A program made the position numbers and the translations under genes. A stretch of DNA of 64,000 nucleotides from Paramarasmius palmivorus (taxonomy: Eukaryota > Basidiomycota > Agaricomycetes > Agaricales > Marasmiaceae). A model generated the notes under the pieces. It saw only the letters and a program-made list of their open reading frames with translations, was not told the DNA's origin and did no database searches. Within the stretch, counting starts at the first letter, position 1. The number at the start of each line of letters is the position of its first letter. Where the stretch lies: positions 310,001 to 374,000 of the forward strand of contig JAYKXP010000031.1 of NCBI GenBank assembly GCA_037176845.1, read 5' to 3'. Shown here piece after piece: positions 33,200 to 47,283 of the stretch.

Positions 33200-36100
33200 A
33201 TGACTTCACAAGAAATACGTTCTCTGCTCGAGCCTCCGAGCCTCAAAGAACCCCAGAAATCCACGGTATCTTTCATCGACTCTCGCTTCCAAACGGTAGA
33301 GGACCTTGCAGGCATTGAACAAGTGCTCATTGACGCGAAGAATCAGCATACAGAATTATCCACCAGTGTACGCAATTCAGTCCCAAATCCCTTTTGCTAT
33401 ATTCAAGAGACTTGTCATAGATTAGCTTAGCTCCTCGAAAGCTAGGTTGGACGAAGTGATATTGGAAACGCGTACTTCAGCGGAGTCATACGTGGAGACA
33501 GCTCAAGAGCTTTCTCTGATCAGGCATTCTATTGCGGATGAGCTCAGTGACCTTTCGGAACGACTGGCATCGGTTTCTTCGAATGGGCTAGCACCGACAC
33601 TATTAGAAGACATCGAGACCCTGCATCGGAACTTGAAGGAGCTGGAGAGTATAAGAGGATATGTTATGGTTGTGGAACATGCTTTGAAGTTGAGGTGCGC
33701 TTGAGCGTCAGTCTCTTACAATACTCTTTCTAAACTTTGTCTAGTGAAGCAGCTGTACAAGACGTTGTCTCTGCATCTGCTGCAGCTGTCATTTCAATAT
33801 CCGCGGTTGCACAATTCCAAGCACTTCAGTCCTTTGTTTCCAAGGTATCTGAAGCTACTTCGGAAGCAGAGGCTACAGCAGGAACCCAAAGCTTACATCT
33901 CTCAAGCTTCTTGAACAATCTGCGGGAGAAAACTTGGGCTGACATGAAGTCCGCTCTTGCTGAGTACGCTCTGTTGTTTTGGAAACGTTTACCTTCGTGC
34001 TGACGAGTTCCCTAGGCTACTATTGACAGCAGCAGAGCAAATAAAGTGGCCGATGCAAGTCAACTATCCCTCCGTACCCCCAAATGACCGAGCAAGATTT
34101 GAGGCTACTTTCCGACATATGCTTCAGCTACAGAAAATGTCAGTAAAGATATATTGTCAGCGTCTGTTTCTGCTCATAGCATCGCCAGTGGCGTACAAAT
34201 CAAGGCCTCATCCAATAACGAGGGCTTATATCCTCTGGAGGCCCTGGTCCAACCTATATCTCTACGATTCAAATACCACTTTGAAGGCTCTCGACAGACA
34301 AATAGACCCGACAAGGTGGGTTCAAGCACTGGTCTTGCGTACCTATATTTCTCATTCATTACAGCCTGAGTGGTACTTTACCCATGTTCTAAATGCTATC
34401 CACGATCATCGAACATTCATGGAAACCGTTGTTCAGCAACTCATTGCTACTTCCGGACACGAAAATATTGACGCTTGGGTATGTACTTCTCACCCTTTTC
34501 TGCTACCGATTGCTGAAAAGATGTAGCGAGAGTTCACGGTACTGCTCCTTCCCCTTTTGACACGGAAACTCCGACGAACCGTCCCATCTCTGCTATCTCA
34601 CCCTTCGTTACTGGCGCACACGATATACCAAGCCTTGTCTTTCGATGCCTCTCTACTTGAGACAGGGTTCGATTTACACAAAACCACTAGCGCAGGAACA
34701 TCCGATGAGGAGAATAGATGGCCAGGAATTAGTGAGGTTATACTCGGAAAGAAGGAGTGGTTCGATGCTTGGGTCGAAGGAGAGAAGAGATGTAAGTCGA
34801 CAATGCTTCTAACGATTTGCATGGCGGTTGACCCCGTGTGCCCTATAGTCGCTGATGACCAATACCACGAAATCATCAGTGCATCCGATGCTTGGCAAAT
34901 TGCGGATGACGACCCTGAGTCAGAGTACTCTAACAGTGGTTACAAGACGACGAACTCTGCGAGACGGGTGAAAGCTTTGGTTGAACAGATCACAGGTAAT
35001 GACCATACCTTCACCGATCCCTTCATACTGAACTGACCAAAATGATCAAATAGACCGCTATTCTCCCCTACCAAACTTCTCCCATCGGACCAGATTCCTC
35101 ATTGTGGTGCAGCTACCTATCCTCGAATCATATCATGGCCGCATATCTGCGTCTTTAGATGCGTTTGAGACGCTTTCGTCTGCTTTGGTTCGAGCGGTTC
35201 CTGGCGCGCTCGGTGTAACCCTAGGTGTCAAGGATGATACGAAAGTGAACGTGGATACTCGCCGACTCACTAGTGGCGTTGAAGGTGTACAGCGGCTGTG
35301 CAAAGCATTATTGAGTGCTCGGCACGTTGAAGCTGCGATGGAGCAGTGGGGAGAAGAGTTGGTGCGTTTGTGATTACCATGCTACGACCATGACAGTATT
35401 AACGTGGTTATTGAACAGTTTTTCCTCGAGCTTTGGACTGAAATCAATCGTCGAGCAGGATTGAGAGCGCAAGCTCAAGCACATTCTGCTCTACCTGACC
35501 CGACAACTGCATCATCTGATAACTCGCAGGAGACGATTTTTGAGGAATTGGTTGTACAGTATCGGAAGTTGGGAGGTCGTTCAGAGGATATCATCGTTCA
35601 GCAAGTGTGCGCAGAAGTGGAAGCGGGGCTAAAAGCACACTTCCAAGCTATGACTTCGTATGTCCATTTGTTTTCTTCAATAGCTATTTTTGAACGGAAT
35701 GCACACAGACCAAACCCGAATACCCCTCCTTCAGATGACGACATTTCATTATCTCAGACACTGCTCGGTCCCCTTGCGTTACTCTCCGCGCACCTTACCT
35801 ACATCAAAGCCACTCTCCCCAAGGCTACAGTGACCAGCTTGTACCGTCGCATCGCATCGAGGCTCGCAGAACATATCCTCCAACGGCAAATTCTATACCG
35901 CGGGAATATTACTTTGACAGATGGCAAGACAGCCCTGGCAGAGAGCGAGCTTTGGGTTGAGACCTGCCAAACGAGTCTTGCGGGATCTCTGGGAGGCGGA
36001 CGAAAGCGGGTGGAGGCTCCGTGGTTTAAGCTGTTGCAAGGTGCAAGAGTAATGGCCGCCGAAGGTGAAATGTGGGATCACATTTCGGATGCTACATTTG

Positions 36101-36207
36101 GGGGCAAGAGCCAAGAGGAGTGGGAGCAGGTAATGGAGAATATGACTGGCGGTGTGGAGATGAGCAGAGAGGAGATTGGAAGGATTCTGCGCCGACGGGA
36201 GGCATAG
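33200..36207 (+). CDS. RINT1: RINT1/Tip20 family tethering protein, 828 aa
   Basis: Eleven exons (33200-33367, 33426-33694, 33745-33963, 34016-34138, 34180-34315, 34365-34478, 34527-34791, 34849-34995, 35054-35361, 35419-35657, 35709-36207) close to 829 codons. The N-terminal 250 residues form coiled-coil helices. The rest carries the family's hallmarks: a PLEALVQPISLRFKYHF block, the PEWYFTHV segment, and RFLIVVQLPILESYHGRI further on. These proteins belong to the Dsl1/NRZ complex, which tethers COPI vesicles at the ER and works with SNAREs. Length fits the family (about 700-900 residues). The start is the first ATG that opens a continuous coding series. The intron at 34139-34179 is only 41 bp. 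Confidence 0.88.
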
Positions 36208-36370
36208 ACTTTTCATTGTTCTTTACATTTTTCTGCTTCGAGATTCTGTGTCAAAGATCTGACCTGTCGATATTCAATTGGAGGAGGTATACATCTACAG
36301 AAATACACAAAATAGGTAACCGATAACACCACGACAACAGTAAGGTGAAAACAAGATGATAGCTTAGCGC

Positions 36371-39114
<2,744 letters not shown>

Positions 39115-39540
39115 GGTGGTGATGAAGAGAGGTGGATTTTTACGCGACTCAGCGCGTTCAGTCACCCTAGTGACAAGTGACAAAACATTCTCACGCCTCA
39201 AAAAATTTCTCTTTCAGTTTGTCCTCGCTCGGTCCTCGCTTTACGCAGAATATGGCGTAGTTCGCATACATAACGCTGAGTTGGTATACAAAGTGTCATG
39301 AAAATGGGGATACAAAACTTCACAGGACAATAATGTAACGGATAAATGAGAAGGGTAATGAAGTGCGGGATATCAAGTGGAGCTGGCCACGGAGAATCGT
39401 AATGGTGTACAAGGGAAGATTATTATGAAGGAGCAATAGCTAGTATGCAGTGAGCACAGATGATAAGTACTAGTCATTAAGAGATGGTTCTTACAAAGGT
39501 TTTGATATGATTCCAAGTTGAAAGCCTGACTAGGCCTTAA
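39115..39540. other. Spacer between MCM3 and the peptide precursor gene
   Basis: 426 bp holding the MCM3 promoter and the 3' end of the upstream minus-strand peptide gene. No further gene seen. Confidence 0.5.
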
Positions 39541-39811
39541 TTAAGCCTCCTCCCCTTCTCTTCTCCAGTCCCGACTGCCGGTTATCTGTCTTCGCCAGTC
39601 TCGACTACCAGTAATCTGTCTCCTCCAGTCCCTGCTCCCAGTTATTTGTCGCTCTTCGAGTAAGTCTGCCTCAGCATCAGGGACCTAATAATAGAAGCAA
39701 TAACGGTAAGTTATTCAACGGCCACGCGAGAAAGAAGGTACACACAGGAAGAGCAGCAGTCGATGCAACGAAAAGGGCAACGAAGAATGTGAGATACTTG
39801 TGTAGCAGCAT
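39541..39811 (-). CDS. Secreted repeat-peptide precursor (KEP-like), 69 aa
   Basis: Two exons (39811-39746 and 39684-39541) with a 61-bp GTGTGT...TTAG intron give exactly 70 codons. Residues 1-21 are a signal peptide (MLLHKYLTFFVALFVASTAA), then an acidic spacer to residue 34. Residues 35-64 are three identical units, QITGSRDWRR, followed by a short acidic tail. Each unit ends in Arg-Arg, the cleavage signal of the Golgi protease Kex2; trimming would release the octapeptide QITGSRDW, whose N-terminal Gln could cyclise. The three DNA copies differ from each other at 5 to 8 of 30 bases, all silent, which argues that the peptide is under selection. A TATA-like tatttaaag lies about 80 bp upstream of the ATG, and the -3 base is A. 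The design resembles alpha-factor, KEP proteins and dikaritin precursors; no tail-modifying enzyme gene was recognised nearby. Role unknown. Confidence 0.72.
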
Positions 39812-40846
39812 CGTCGTAGTGGTAAATATGTCGCCTGCAGGCTGTGGGAGAAATATTTCACGGTCCTCCGAGCGATAGTCAACGGGTCTTTAAATACCAA
39901 TTTGCGACGGGGGGACAAACCGAGCCGGTTCTTCCCAGCAATCATTCCCCTGAAAATGAAATTTACATAGCGAGTGCCCAAGATCGTTTCTCCACGCCGA
40001 CTGGCCTGATCACGGCATGACTTCGAATTCAGAAACTGGGAACCTTTCTGGCTCCAATTGACTGCCCCCCTGGGATCGCTGGGATTGCATATGTCCTCCC
40101 GTTCCCACAGTGGTTTGAAATAGCACCTTGGACCGTTCCTAGCAAACCGGCAGTTTAAGCATAGTGGACCACGTTCGCCTCCAACTCCTTCTAATGGCTT
40201 CTCCCTTGTAGGACTACTCCGTTGGAGTGTCGACCTGCGGCAAAAAACGAAGGCTGTATTCGGGTCCGCATTAAAATCCGTGGATGAGGTAGAATGTGCA
40301 TTCTCCCTGACACGCTTACGGTCCCGGTCCAGTGGGTTCTGTTATCGAGCATTCGGCAAGGTGCTAGATCTTCCAATGGTTTGGGCAGGTGCTTTTCGAC
40401 CCTAGTTAGCAATGGCATCATCAATGGAGCGAGAAGCCTCTACGCCCGTCGAATGAATTCGGATTTCCGCGAGCTTTAACCCGTCGCTACAGGTGCTGTT
40501 TCCTTCCTCCTAATCTGTTGTGATAAGACCGAACGTCATCGAAATCCCCGAGGTATAGCAAGAGGCTTGCTCGATTAGCATATTAAACGTGAAACCGGGC
40601 CTGAGGCCTGAACCTGTGCAGAACGACAGGTGCGGCGTAGCATATGATCTGGAATTCATCAGCCTGTATTAAGGCTGCAGCGAAGGTCGAGTTAACTCCA
40701 AGGGACAGGAACATGAGCTCACAATCGGATCGATCATGAGAAGGATTACACATCGGGCCCTGGCCACTTTGGCCTGAGCTTTCCGCAAGAGCTAGAATAC
40801 AAACTGACATGGCATCTACACATGTTGAAACATACATCCCCCTTCA
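39812..40846. other. Intergenic, no other gene seen
   Basis: About 1 kb between the peptide precursor gene and the 3' end of PRP17. Apart from the peptide gene's promoter I see no supported feature. Short open frames here lack motifs and splice support. Confidence 0.45.
39884..39898 (-). promoter_or_regulatory. TATA-like element upstream of the repeat-peptide gene
   Basis: On the minus strand the sequence tatttaaag lies about 80 bp before the ATG at 39811, giving a predicted 5' leader of about 45-50 bases. Position and composition fit a core promoter. No experimental support. Confidence 0.35.
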
Positions 40847-42938
40847 TCAATCCTGATGATGTCTGTTAGTTGCTAATAATGAGCATGACGGATAGATGAA
40901 CGTACCCATAGCTTGATAAGACCATCCCACGATGCGGTTACCACCTTCGACTGATGAAAACGCGTTGAGGATCAATATTTAATGATTGAAAGCTAGATTT
41001 CACTTACAGTCTCATGTGGTAGCCATTCATGAGCGATGACCACCTTTGAGTGTGCCTTGAGCCTGGACTTAATTCGCCCAGTCTTCCAGTCCCAGAAAAC
41101 AACATTCCCTTCACCGTCGCCACTGCTAATCCATTTACCATCAGGTGAAAACCCAACCTGACATGCATAACCCGCGACGGAATGGCCAGCGAAACGCTTC
41201 TTGCGGTTCTGGCGGAAGTTATCCGTGCTATAGATCAAGATCTGATTATCCAGAGATTGAGCGGCGAAGTATCTCTCTGTATATCAAAGTCAGCTTTTGC
41301 TCGCCAGGAACGATGCTAAAGGTTAGCAGATGACGCACTCGAAGGATGAAGTGTGACGGCCGGCATAGAATGCATGTGAGGCTCTGCAATGTACTTTATC
41401 ACAACTGGAATATCGAAGTCCCAAGCTCTGATGGTTTTGTCGTCCGAAGTGGTAACGAACCTCCGGTTTTCGTCCACAAACGTAATAGTGTTGACTGGTC
41501 CTAAATGTTGATCGTATTCTTGTGTGATATCGCCAGAGTTCATATCATACTACAAGGTGACGAAAATAAGGAAAACGATGACACACCAAGGGAACGGAAG
41601 GTACACACCTGGATGATCTTCTTATCAGACATACCGGCAAGGAAGATATGCTGTTTATCTTGGTCTGGATGGAAGCGAACGACGTAAGGAATCTTTCCAT
41701 TTCCGAAGCGCTTCAGACATTGGCCAGTCTCTGTGTCCCACAGCTTGATCGAGCGATCGTAAGAGCAAGAGAGGAATTGGCGGCCGTCGTTCGAGAACGT
41801 TACATCTTTGACTGCCTTCACATGCCCATGGAAGGTACGAAGGCAGTTCCCATGAGTATATACGTCCCAAAGCTGCAGAATGAAAAATGATCCGTGAGAA
41901 CTGGGTATTCCGCAGTTCGAGAAAGGATAGCTACCTTTATTTTGGTGTCCATGGACCCACTCAGCATGAGATGGCCAGTCTCTGGAAATAGACGGATGAC
42001 AGAAACACCTTGGGTATGGCCTGTCCATGTATGTATACAGGCCTTGGGAATGAAGCATTCTTGCGACCCAGCTTCGTGCAAAAGGTGGGGAGCTTCCGCG
42101 ATGGGCGGTGACATGTATGTGCGCCCTTGGTAATCCGTCATTTGTCTGCCATGGAAGACTGACGTCTCCTGCCCGTGTGTGCCGCGTTTTGGTTTGGCCT
42201 TCTTGGTGACGACTTCCTCCTCTTCTGATTCCTCCTCTTCCTCGCCCTCTTTGGCTTCAATACCAGTCAAGAAGTGGTTTTCTGGTTCATCACCTTCCCA
42301 GGATGCCCACGGACCAACGTAGGCCCCTTCACCTTCAACGATATCCAAGTCGCCTTTTTGCTTGCGCTTGCGTTTTAGCTCCTTCCTCTGACCCTTTGTC
42401 GCACGCATAGTGTCAATCGTGGCAAAACCATTAGCCTCCGCTTTTTCCAAAGATCCTAACACGGCTGGCGCGTTGGGGTCTATCGAAGGATTCGCAGAAT
42501 AGCCAAGGATGGAATGAGTGAGATGCTGAGCCCTAAAAGCATGCTCCGTCATAGACTGCTCTTCGACGTGACCTGCGAGTGCATTTTGGTTCAGGAAACG
42601 CTTCTTGTCGCCGAAAGGATTGTCGGGTCCTTGTAATGGAAGCATCATGTCTTGGTACGGAATGTTCACGTTCATTTGCGTGTCTGTTGGTCGTGTAACT
42701 AGTGAGGTTTGGTGCAAAGGATCCTAATTGAGAAAATCAGAGGGCTCTGAAATCAAACTCCAAGGTGAAAACTCACTTCGGCCAAAACATGAGGTGCCGC
42801 TTCTGTTGTCAATGGTGTTGAAGTTGAGGTTTCTTCTGTCCGAGTTTTCTTCATAGCTGGTATCTTAGAGATTCCAAAGAAGTCTCCTGAGTTGACATCT
42901 TCATCTTCTCCAGACGAGTATCCTTGAACGAGCGACAT
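40847..42938 (-). CDS. PRP17: Pre-mRNA splicing factor Prp17/CDC40, 581 aa
   Basis: Seven exons (42938-42777, 42723-41935, 41872-41609, 41549-41339, 41276-41008, 40950-40906, 40852-40847) give 582 codons, the last exon being only two codons including the stop. The N-terminal 270 residues hold a conserved NPF block and Lys-rich linker. A seven-bladed WD40 propeller follows, with repeats such as [19 protein letters not shown] and SIKLWD. The linker EGAYVGPWA is typical of Prp17, which joins the spliceosome for the second catalytic step. Start at 42938, since the upstream in-frame codon is TTG. Intact. Confidence 0.92.
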
Positions 42939-43096
42939 AATGAGGGTCAAATTTGAGTCAAGTTTGAGTTCGCCTCTGAGTTCAAATCGTGACCCAAAAT
43001 ATCACGGCGTCACAGTCACAGCTCGCTGACTCCACCACAGCGGCCTGAGCGCTGTCACATCATTACTTGCTCAACAACCGTTTGTCATGCTGGAGA
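42939..43096. promoter_or_regulatory. Divergent promoter between PRP17 and the Myb/C2H2 gene
   Basis: 158 bp separate two opposite start codons, so both promoters must share this space. It contains no clear TATA box; two short GAGTTTGA-like repeats lie near 42955-42975. Confidence 0.5.
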
Positions 43097-45347
43097 ATGG
43101 TAGAGAAGGCTGCCAGTAGACCATGGACTCAAGAAGAGGACGATCTGCTGAGGAAAGCGGTTGCAACACATGGCGCTCAGGATAATTGGAAAGCGGTTGC
43201 CACAGAAGTCCCAGGTCGTACCAACAAAGCTTGCCGCAAGGTCAGTAGGGTACACCATTCCTGATTGCTTAAAGTCGATACTTATTGGGTGAAAACTCTA
43301 GCGATGGCTTCATTCACTTTCCCCGACGATCAAGAAGACCCCCTGGACGCAGGACGAAGACGATCAGCTGCTAGGACTGTTCAGCATACATGGTCCAAAG
43401 TGGTCATTCATAGCTCGTCAGATTCCCGGTAGAACGGACGATGCGTGTTCAAAGCGCTATAACGAGGCTCTTAATCCTGATTTGAAGAAGGACGACTGGA
43501 CTCCTGAAGAGGAGCAGCTACTGGTTCAGGTCCATGCGGAGATTGGCCACAACAAGTGGAAAGAAGTCGGCGCCCGTCTCAGTCGAAGTGGACTGGCATG
43601 TAGGAATCGGTGCGCCCAAGATCGGGTCCTTCTCCAAATTTTATTGATTTTATCCCAGGTGGAAACAGCTTGAGCGAAAAGGTAAAATCAGTCAGCTCAT
43701 TGCACCGGGTGGCGCTCACCGAGAGATGCCTGCTCGCCCTATGGGCCAGCTCGAAACATACTATCCGTACTACCCGCCTGAATCGTATCCTCTTTTCAAC
43801 GAAGCAGGACCAATGTCTTCTTTCAGGGAGCCAACTCCCGAGCTTCCTGCTTCTCAGCCCGTTTCATATCCACCCCCAATGCATTTTTCGTCCTCGTCGC
43901 TTATCGCAGCATTATCGGATCCCACACCCCAACCTTCTCCCTCTTCCTCATATTTGGAGCCGCCAGCAGACTCATCTTGCGGCAGCAGTCCCATAGCACA
44001 GCATTCACCTATGCTGTCAGAGTCCCCATACCAAGCCTCCCCTGCAGAAATAACGGATAACCCGATGTTGCTGGACAATCTCGCACAAAATACCTTTCTT
44101 GGTTTCGATTTTTCATCATTTTACATGGCAGAAGAGCCCTTTGTATCACATGAGCCAGGCATCTTCACAACGCCTCTGGACCCCTCCTCCGGCGCGTATT
44201 CCATGCCTGATCAAGAAATGTGCGTACAAGTACCCAAGGCGCCTATCGTCGCACAGTTGGAGGAAGCACCGCTTTACGACCGCCAAGCAGGCAGTCCTTT
44301 CAGCGATATCTCCCCGGAAATGAATCTCGTGGAAATGTCTTCCGCTTCATGCAGCCCTGAGGAACGTCTTTCCCAACTATCGCCTACTTCAAGTCCCGGT
44401 TCGGCTGCACCGGTTGATTTACCAGCGAATGACTCCATTCCCTCCAGTTCTCTGCTATTCGCTGAGACACCGCTTGTCACGGACGCAGCAGTTAGCCGTG
44501 GCAGGAAGCGCAAGAATACAGCATCTGCTTCCACAGCCCATACATTATCTGTATCAAACATACAACATCGGCTTTCGACCATTATGCCTTTGTCATCGGA
44601 GTACGTTTCCGAACATTTGGTGTCGGGAACAATTTTACTGATGATAGTGCTTCATGCAGTCGTTCGATAAAACCTTACGCTTGTGGACATCAAGAATGTT
44701 GGCCTGCTACTGAAGAGACAAGTAAAGCTTGCTTCGCTACGTCAAGAGAACTATGGGAACATAGCAGAGCCGCACATGTCGATGATTTTCAGGACGACCG
44801 ACCATTTCGGTGTGCTTTACCTGGCTGCGGAAAATCTTGGAAGGCGAGCATACGTTGTCATATTCGACCTGTTCTACGGAACTGACATAGCTAAATAGAG
44901 CCTCAACGGCATTCAATATCATCTTCAAGTGTAAATGACGATGCAGCCTGTCTGGGTTTTGTTCTCGCTGATCTCGTTTATTTAGCTCACCTGCTCACTT
45001 TCAACAAGCTGTCTCATCTCAATTCTCTGCTGCTAACGCAAGCGATTCCCCTCAAACCGATTCCGACACGAATTTAGCTTCTGAAGGGCAAGAGACAGGC
45101 AAGCGCTACACTTGTGACCATCCAAACTGCTACAAGACGTACAAGAATGCGAGTGGGCTCAGATACCACAAGAAGAACGTGAGTCGTTGCGCCATCAGCA
45201 ATTCAACACTTTACGATGCTTCCTGAACAGGGACACCCGCGAAAGCTACCAATGCAATTGACTAACATGCCACCCTCGCTTGCTCGTGATCTTCCACTAA
45301 GGATTAGGAAGATGCGTAAGAAAGATGATCTTCAACAGGTTTCTTAA
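43097..45347 (+). CDS. Transcription factor with three Myb repeats and C-terminal C2H2 fingers, 643 aa
   Basis: Seven exons (43097-43240, 43302-43609, 43659-44600, 44648-44843, 44899-44930, 44986-45178, 45231-45347) close to 644 codons. Residues about 8-150 contain three Myb/SANT repeats, each with the spaced tryptophans (WTQEEDDLL, WTQDEDDQL, WTPEEEQLL). A Pro/Ser-rich acidic region, possibly an activation domain, covers about 160-460. The C-terminus has a Cys/His-rich segment, a finger FRCALPGCGKSWK...H and a last finger YTCDHPNCYKTYK...H, the latter two resembling Sfp1-type fingers. The intron at 44844-44898 has a GC donor. Such a Myb-plus-C2H2 combination suggests a nuclear DNA-binding regulator; targets are unknown. 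Confidence 0.8.
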
Positions 45348-45926
45348 AGGACGGAAAGGATTGGCTCCCTCCCTATAATAAGTGAGCACGAAACTAATAC
45401 TGCTTATTTACTGCAAATAATTGTGCTACGAATGATTGTACTTTTCCCCTCTCAAAGCCCTTTTATGATATACCACTGTGTTCGTGTGTGTTCGTGTACA
45501 GTGTATGTTCAAATTCTTTACGATCTCATATCCATTGGCTATCTCCTTCGCGGTGCCTTTTGCAGATGACGATAACTGAGCTGGTTCACGCTGGATCTGG
45601 AATCGTCGTCGGGCCAAACTCTGGTCAACCTCTCGATAACACCGGATCTGTAGCTACCAAAGTTCCCGGTTTTGACAGCATTGACCGGTGTTAACCTTGC
45701 CCGGCCATATAGTGGTGTTCAGCAAAGCTTCACAAGGATCCGCACTGTCAGGCGAACCTTTGAGTACTCAGGAGAATCTCAATAATACCGAGGACTCGGG
45801 AAGACGGTTGATTAGATCGCATCGGTTTGCTACCTGGTACCGATGCTTTAGATGATTGTATCTATTCGCGAATGCCGATAGTTTAATCTCCATATAACAC
45901 ATACTCGAACGATTTCTACACGTTCA
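45348..45926. other. Convergent 3' spacer, no gene seen
   Basis: About 580 bp between the 3' ends of the Myb/C2H2 gene and SGT2, which converge here. No supported gene. Confidence 0.5.
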
Positions 45927-47189
45927 TCATTGCCCACCGCCTGCACCAAATTGGTTCGCCCTAGATGACGAAAAAACACTCAGTCAGCATATCAAGAGGG
46001 CAAAGCAAGCTGCTCACAGGTTTCTCAAAGCAGGGTTACTCATAATCTCGTCCATGGAAGGCATATCTCCTGATTGGACACGGTTCATCTGCACCGTTCG
46101 TTGAGTAAGCATGTACGCCGATGGTAAACCAGGTAGTCCACATACCATATCTGCAACGGCAGGGTTCTGCATGAGGTTAGCTAATCCACCGTTTGACATC
46201 ATTTGCTGGGCCATTGCCATCATCTGTGGGTTATTGAGGATGCTAGACATATCTGGCATGCCTCCTCCTCCGGCGCCACCTCCTCCCATGCCTCGAAGCA
46301 TATCGGCCATGCCGGAGAGGTCAGGCATTCCTCCTGCACCCGCACCTGCACCTCCTCGGGCTCTTGGTGTCGGAGAAGAGCCATCATCCGGAATTAGAGG
46401 AGGCGGACCTTCGTCGTCATCATCCTTCGGTATCCGGGCTTTGGCATTCTGAAGTCCGGATTTGAGGCCTGCGTTATTCGGATCTAGCTTCAAACCGCGT
46501 TCAAACGCATCAGCTGCTGCTTTGAAGTCTGATAGGCAATACTGAGCGTGTCTATGAAGCACAGATAAGTACTCATCCATACAAATAAGAGACAGATGAC
46601 GCACCCTAAACGATGGTACGCTTTCACAAAGCTTGGATCATTGGCCAAAGCCAATTCAGCATCTCCGATTGCAGAGAGATGATCTCCTTTACTCGAGTAC
46701 GCCGCAGCACGATTCGAGTAGTAAATGGGATTTGTGGGATCAAGGGTGATAGCTTGTGAATAGGACTCGATTGCTTCGTCATACTTCTTGCTAGACATCA
46801 ACGAGTTGCCTTTGGCTTTGAATTCTTCGGCTTTAGCTTTATCTTCCTTGGTAGGTCCCGTTTGTTTTGGCGCCGGCGTCGATGAACCTTGCGATGAAGA
46901 GCCAACCTTGTCCCGTGTCTTCAAGTATACATCGAAGATACTTTGGAGAGTAGCAGGTTTGACACTAAGACGTTCTACTTGTTTCTCGTCCGAGGGGTCG
47001 ACACCAAACGCTTCGCCAATGCACTGAACTGGTGAAAGTGAATCAGCTCTTCGAAGTTCAATTATCCTAGGGTAACTTACTTGCAACCTCCAAGCTCTCC
47101 TTGTCATCTGCCTTTACAGTCCCATCTGTTATGGATTGGTTGAGGAAATCGAGGATGGAAAGAACGAGACGCTGCTGCTTTTCCGACAT
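45927..47189 (-). CDS. SGT2: Sgt2/SGTA small glutamine-rich TPR co-chaperone, 347 aa
   Basis: Five exons (47189-47081, 47028-46605, 46551-46146, 46088-46018, 45960-45927) close to 348 codons. The N-terminal dimerisation helix (residues 1-65) is followed by three TPR repeats (about 95-215; e.g. EFKAKGNSLMSSKKYDEAI), a Gly/Met-rich region and a C-terminal NPALRNL block ending in Gln-Phe-Gly. Sgt2 hands tail-anchored proteins to the GET pathway and contacts Hsp70/Hsp90 through its TPRs. The fourth exon follows a 57-bp intron that could also be retained in frame, inserting 19 residues; splicing fits the family better. Confidence 0.9.
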
Positions 47190-47283
47190 TGAAATATTTC
47201 AATTTGGCGGTGAAGGTGAAAAGGGTGTAACAAACCCAAACAAAACAAGTTCAGTTGCGCGTCACGTCTGGACCGTCACCACC
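47190..47283. promoter_or_regulatory. 94-bp divergent promoter SGT2/PRP19
   Basis: The start codons of SGT2 (minus, 47189) and PRP19 (plus, 47284) are only 94 bp apart. Both transcription starts must lie within or very near this interval. No obvious TATA box. Confidence 0.55.

Noticed and set aside
39541..39811. Peptide gene as a canonical basidiomycete mating pheromone
   Set aside because: Basidiomycete pheromone precursors end in a CaaX farnesylation motif and lack a signal peptide. This protein has a signal peptide and no Cys.
46089..46145. In-frame retention of 57 bp in SGT2
   Set aside because: The segment has clean GT-AG ends and its removal joins conserved family sequence. Retention inserts 19 atypical residues.
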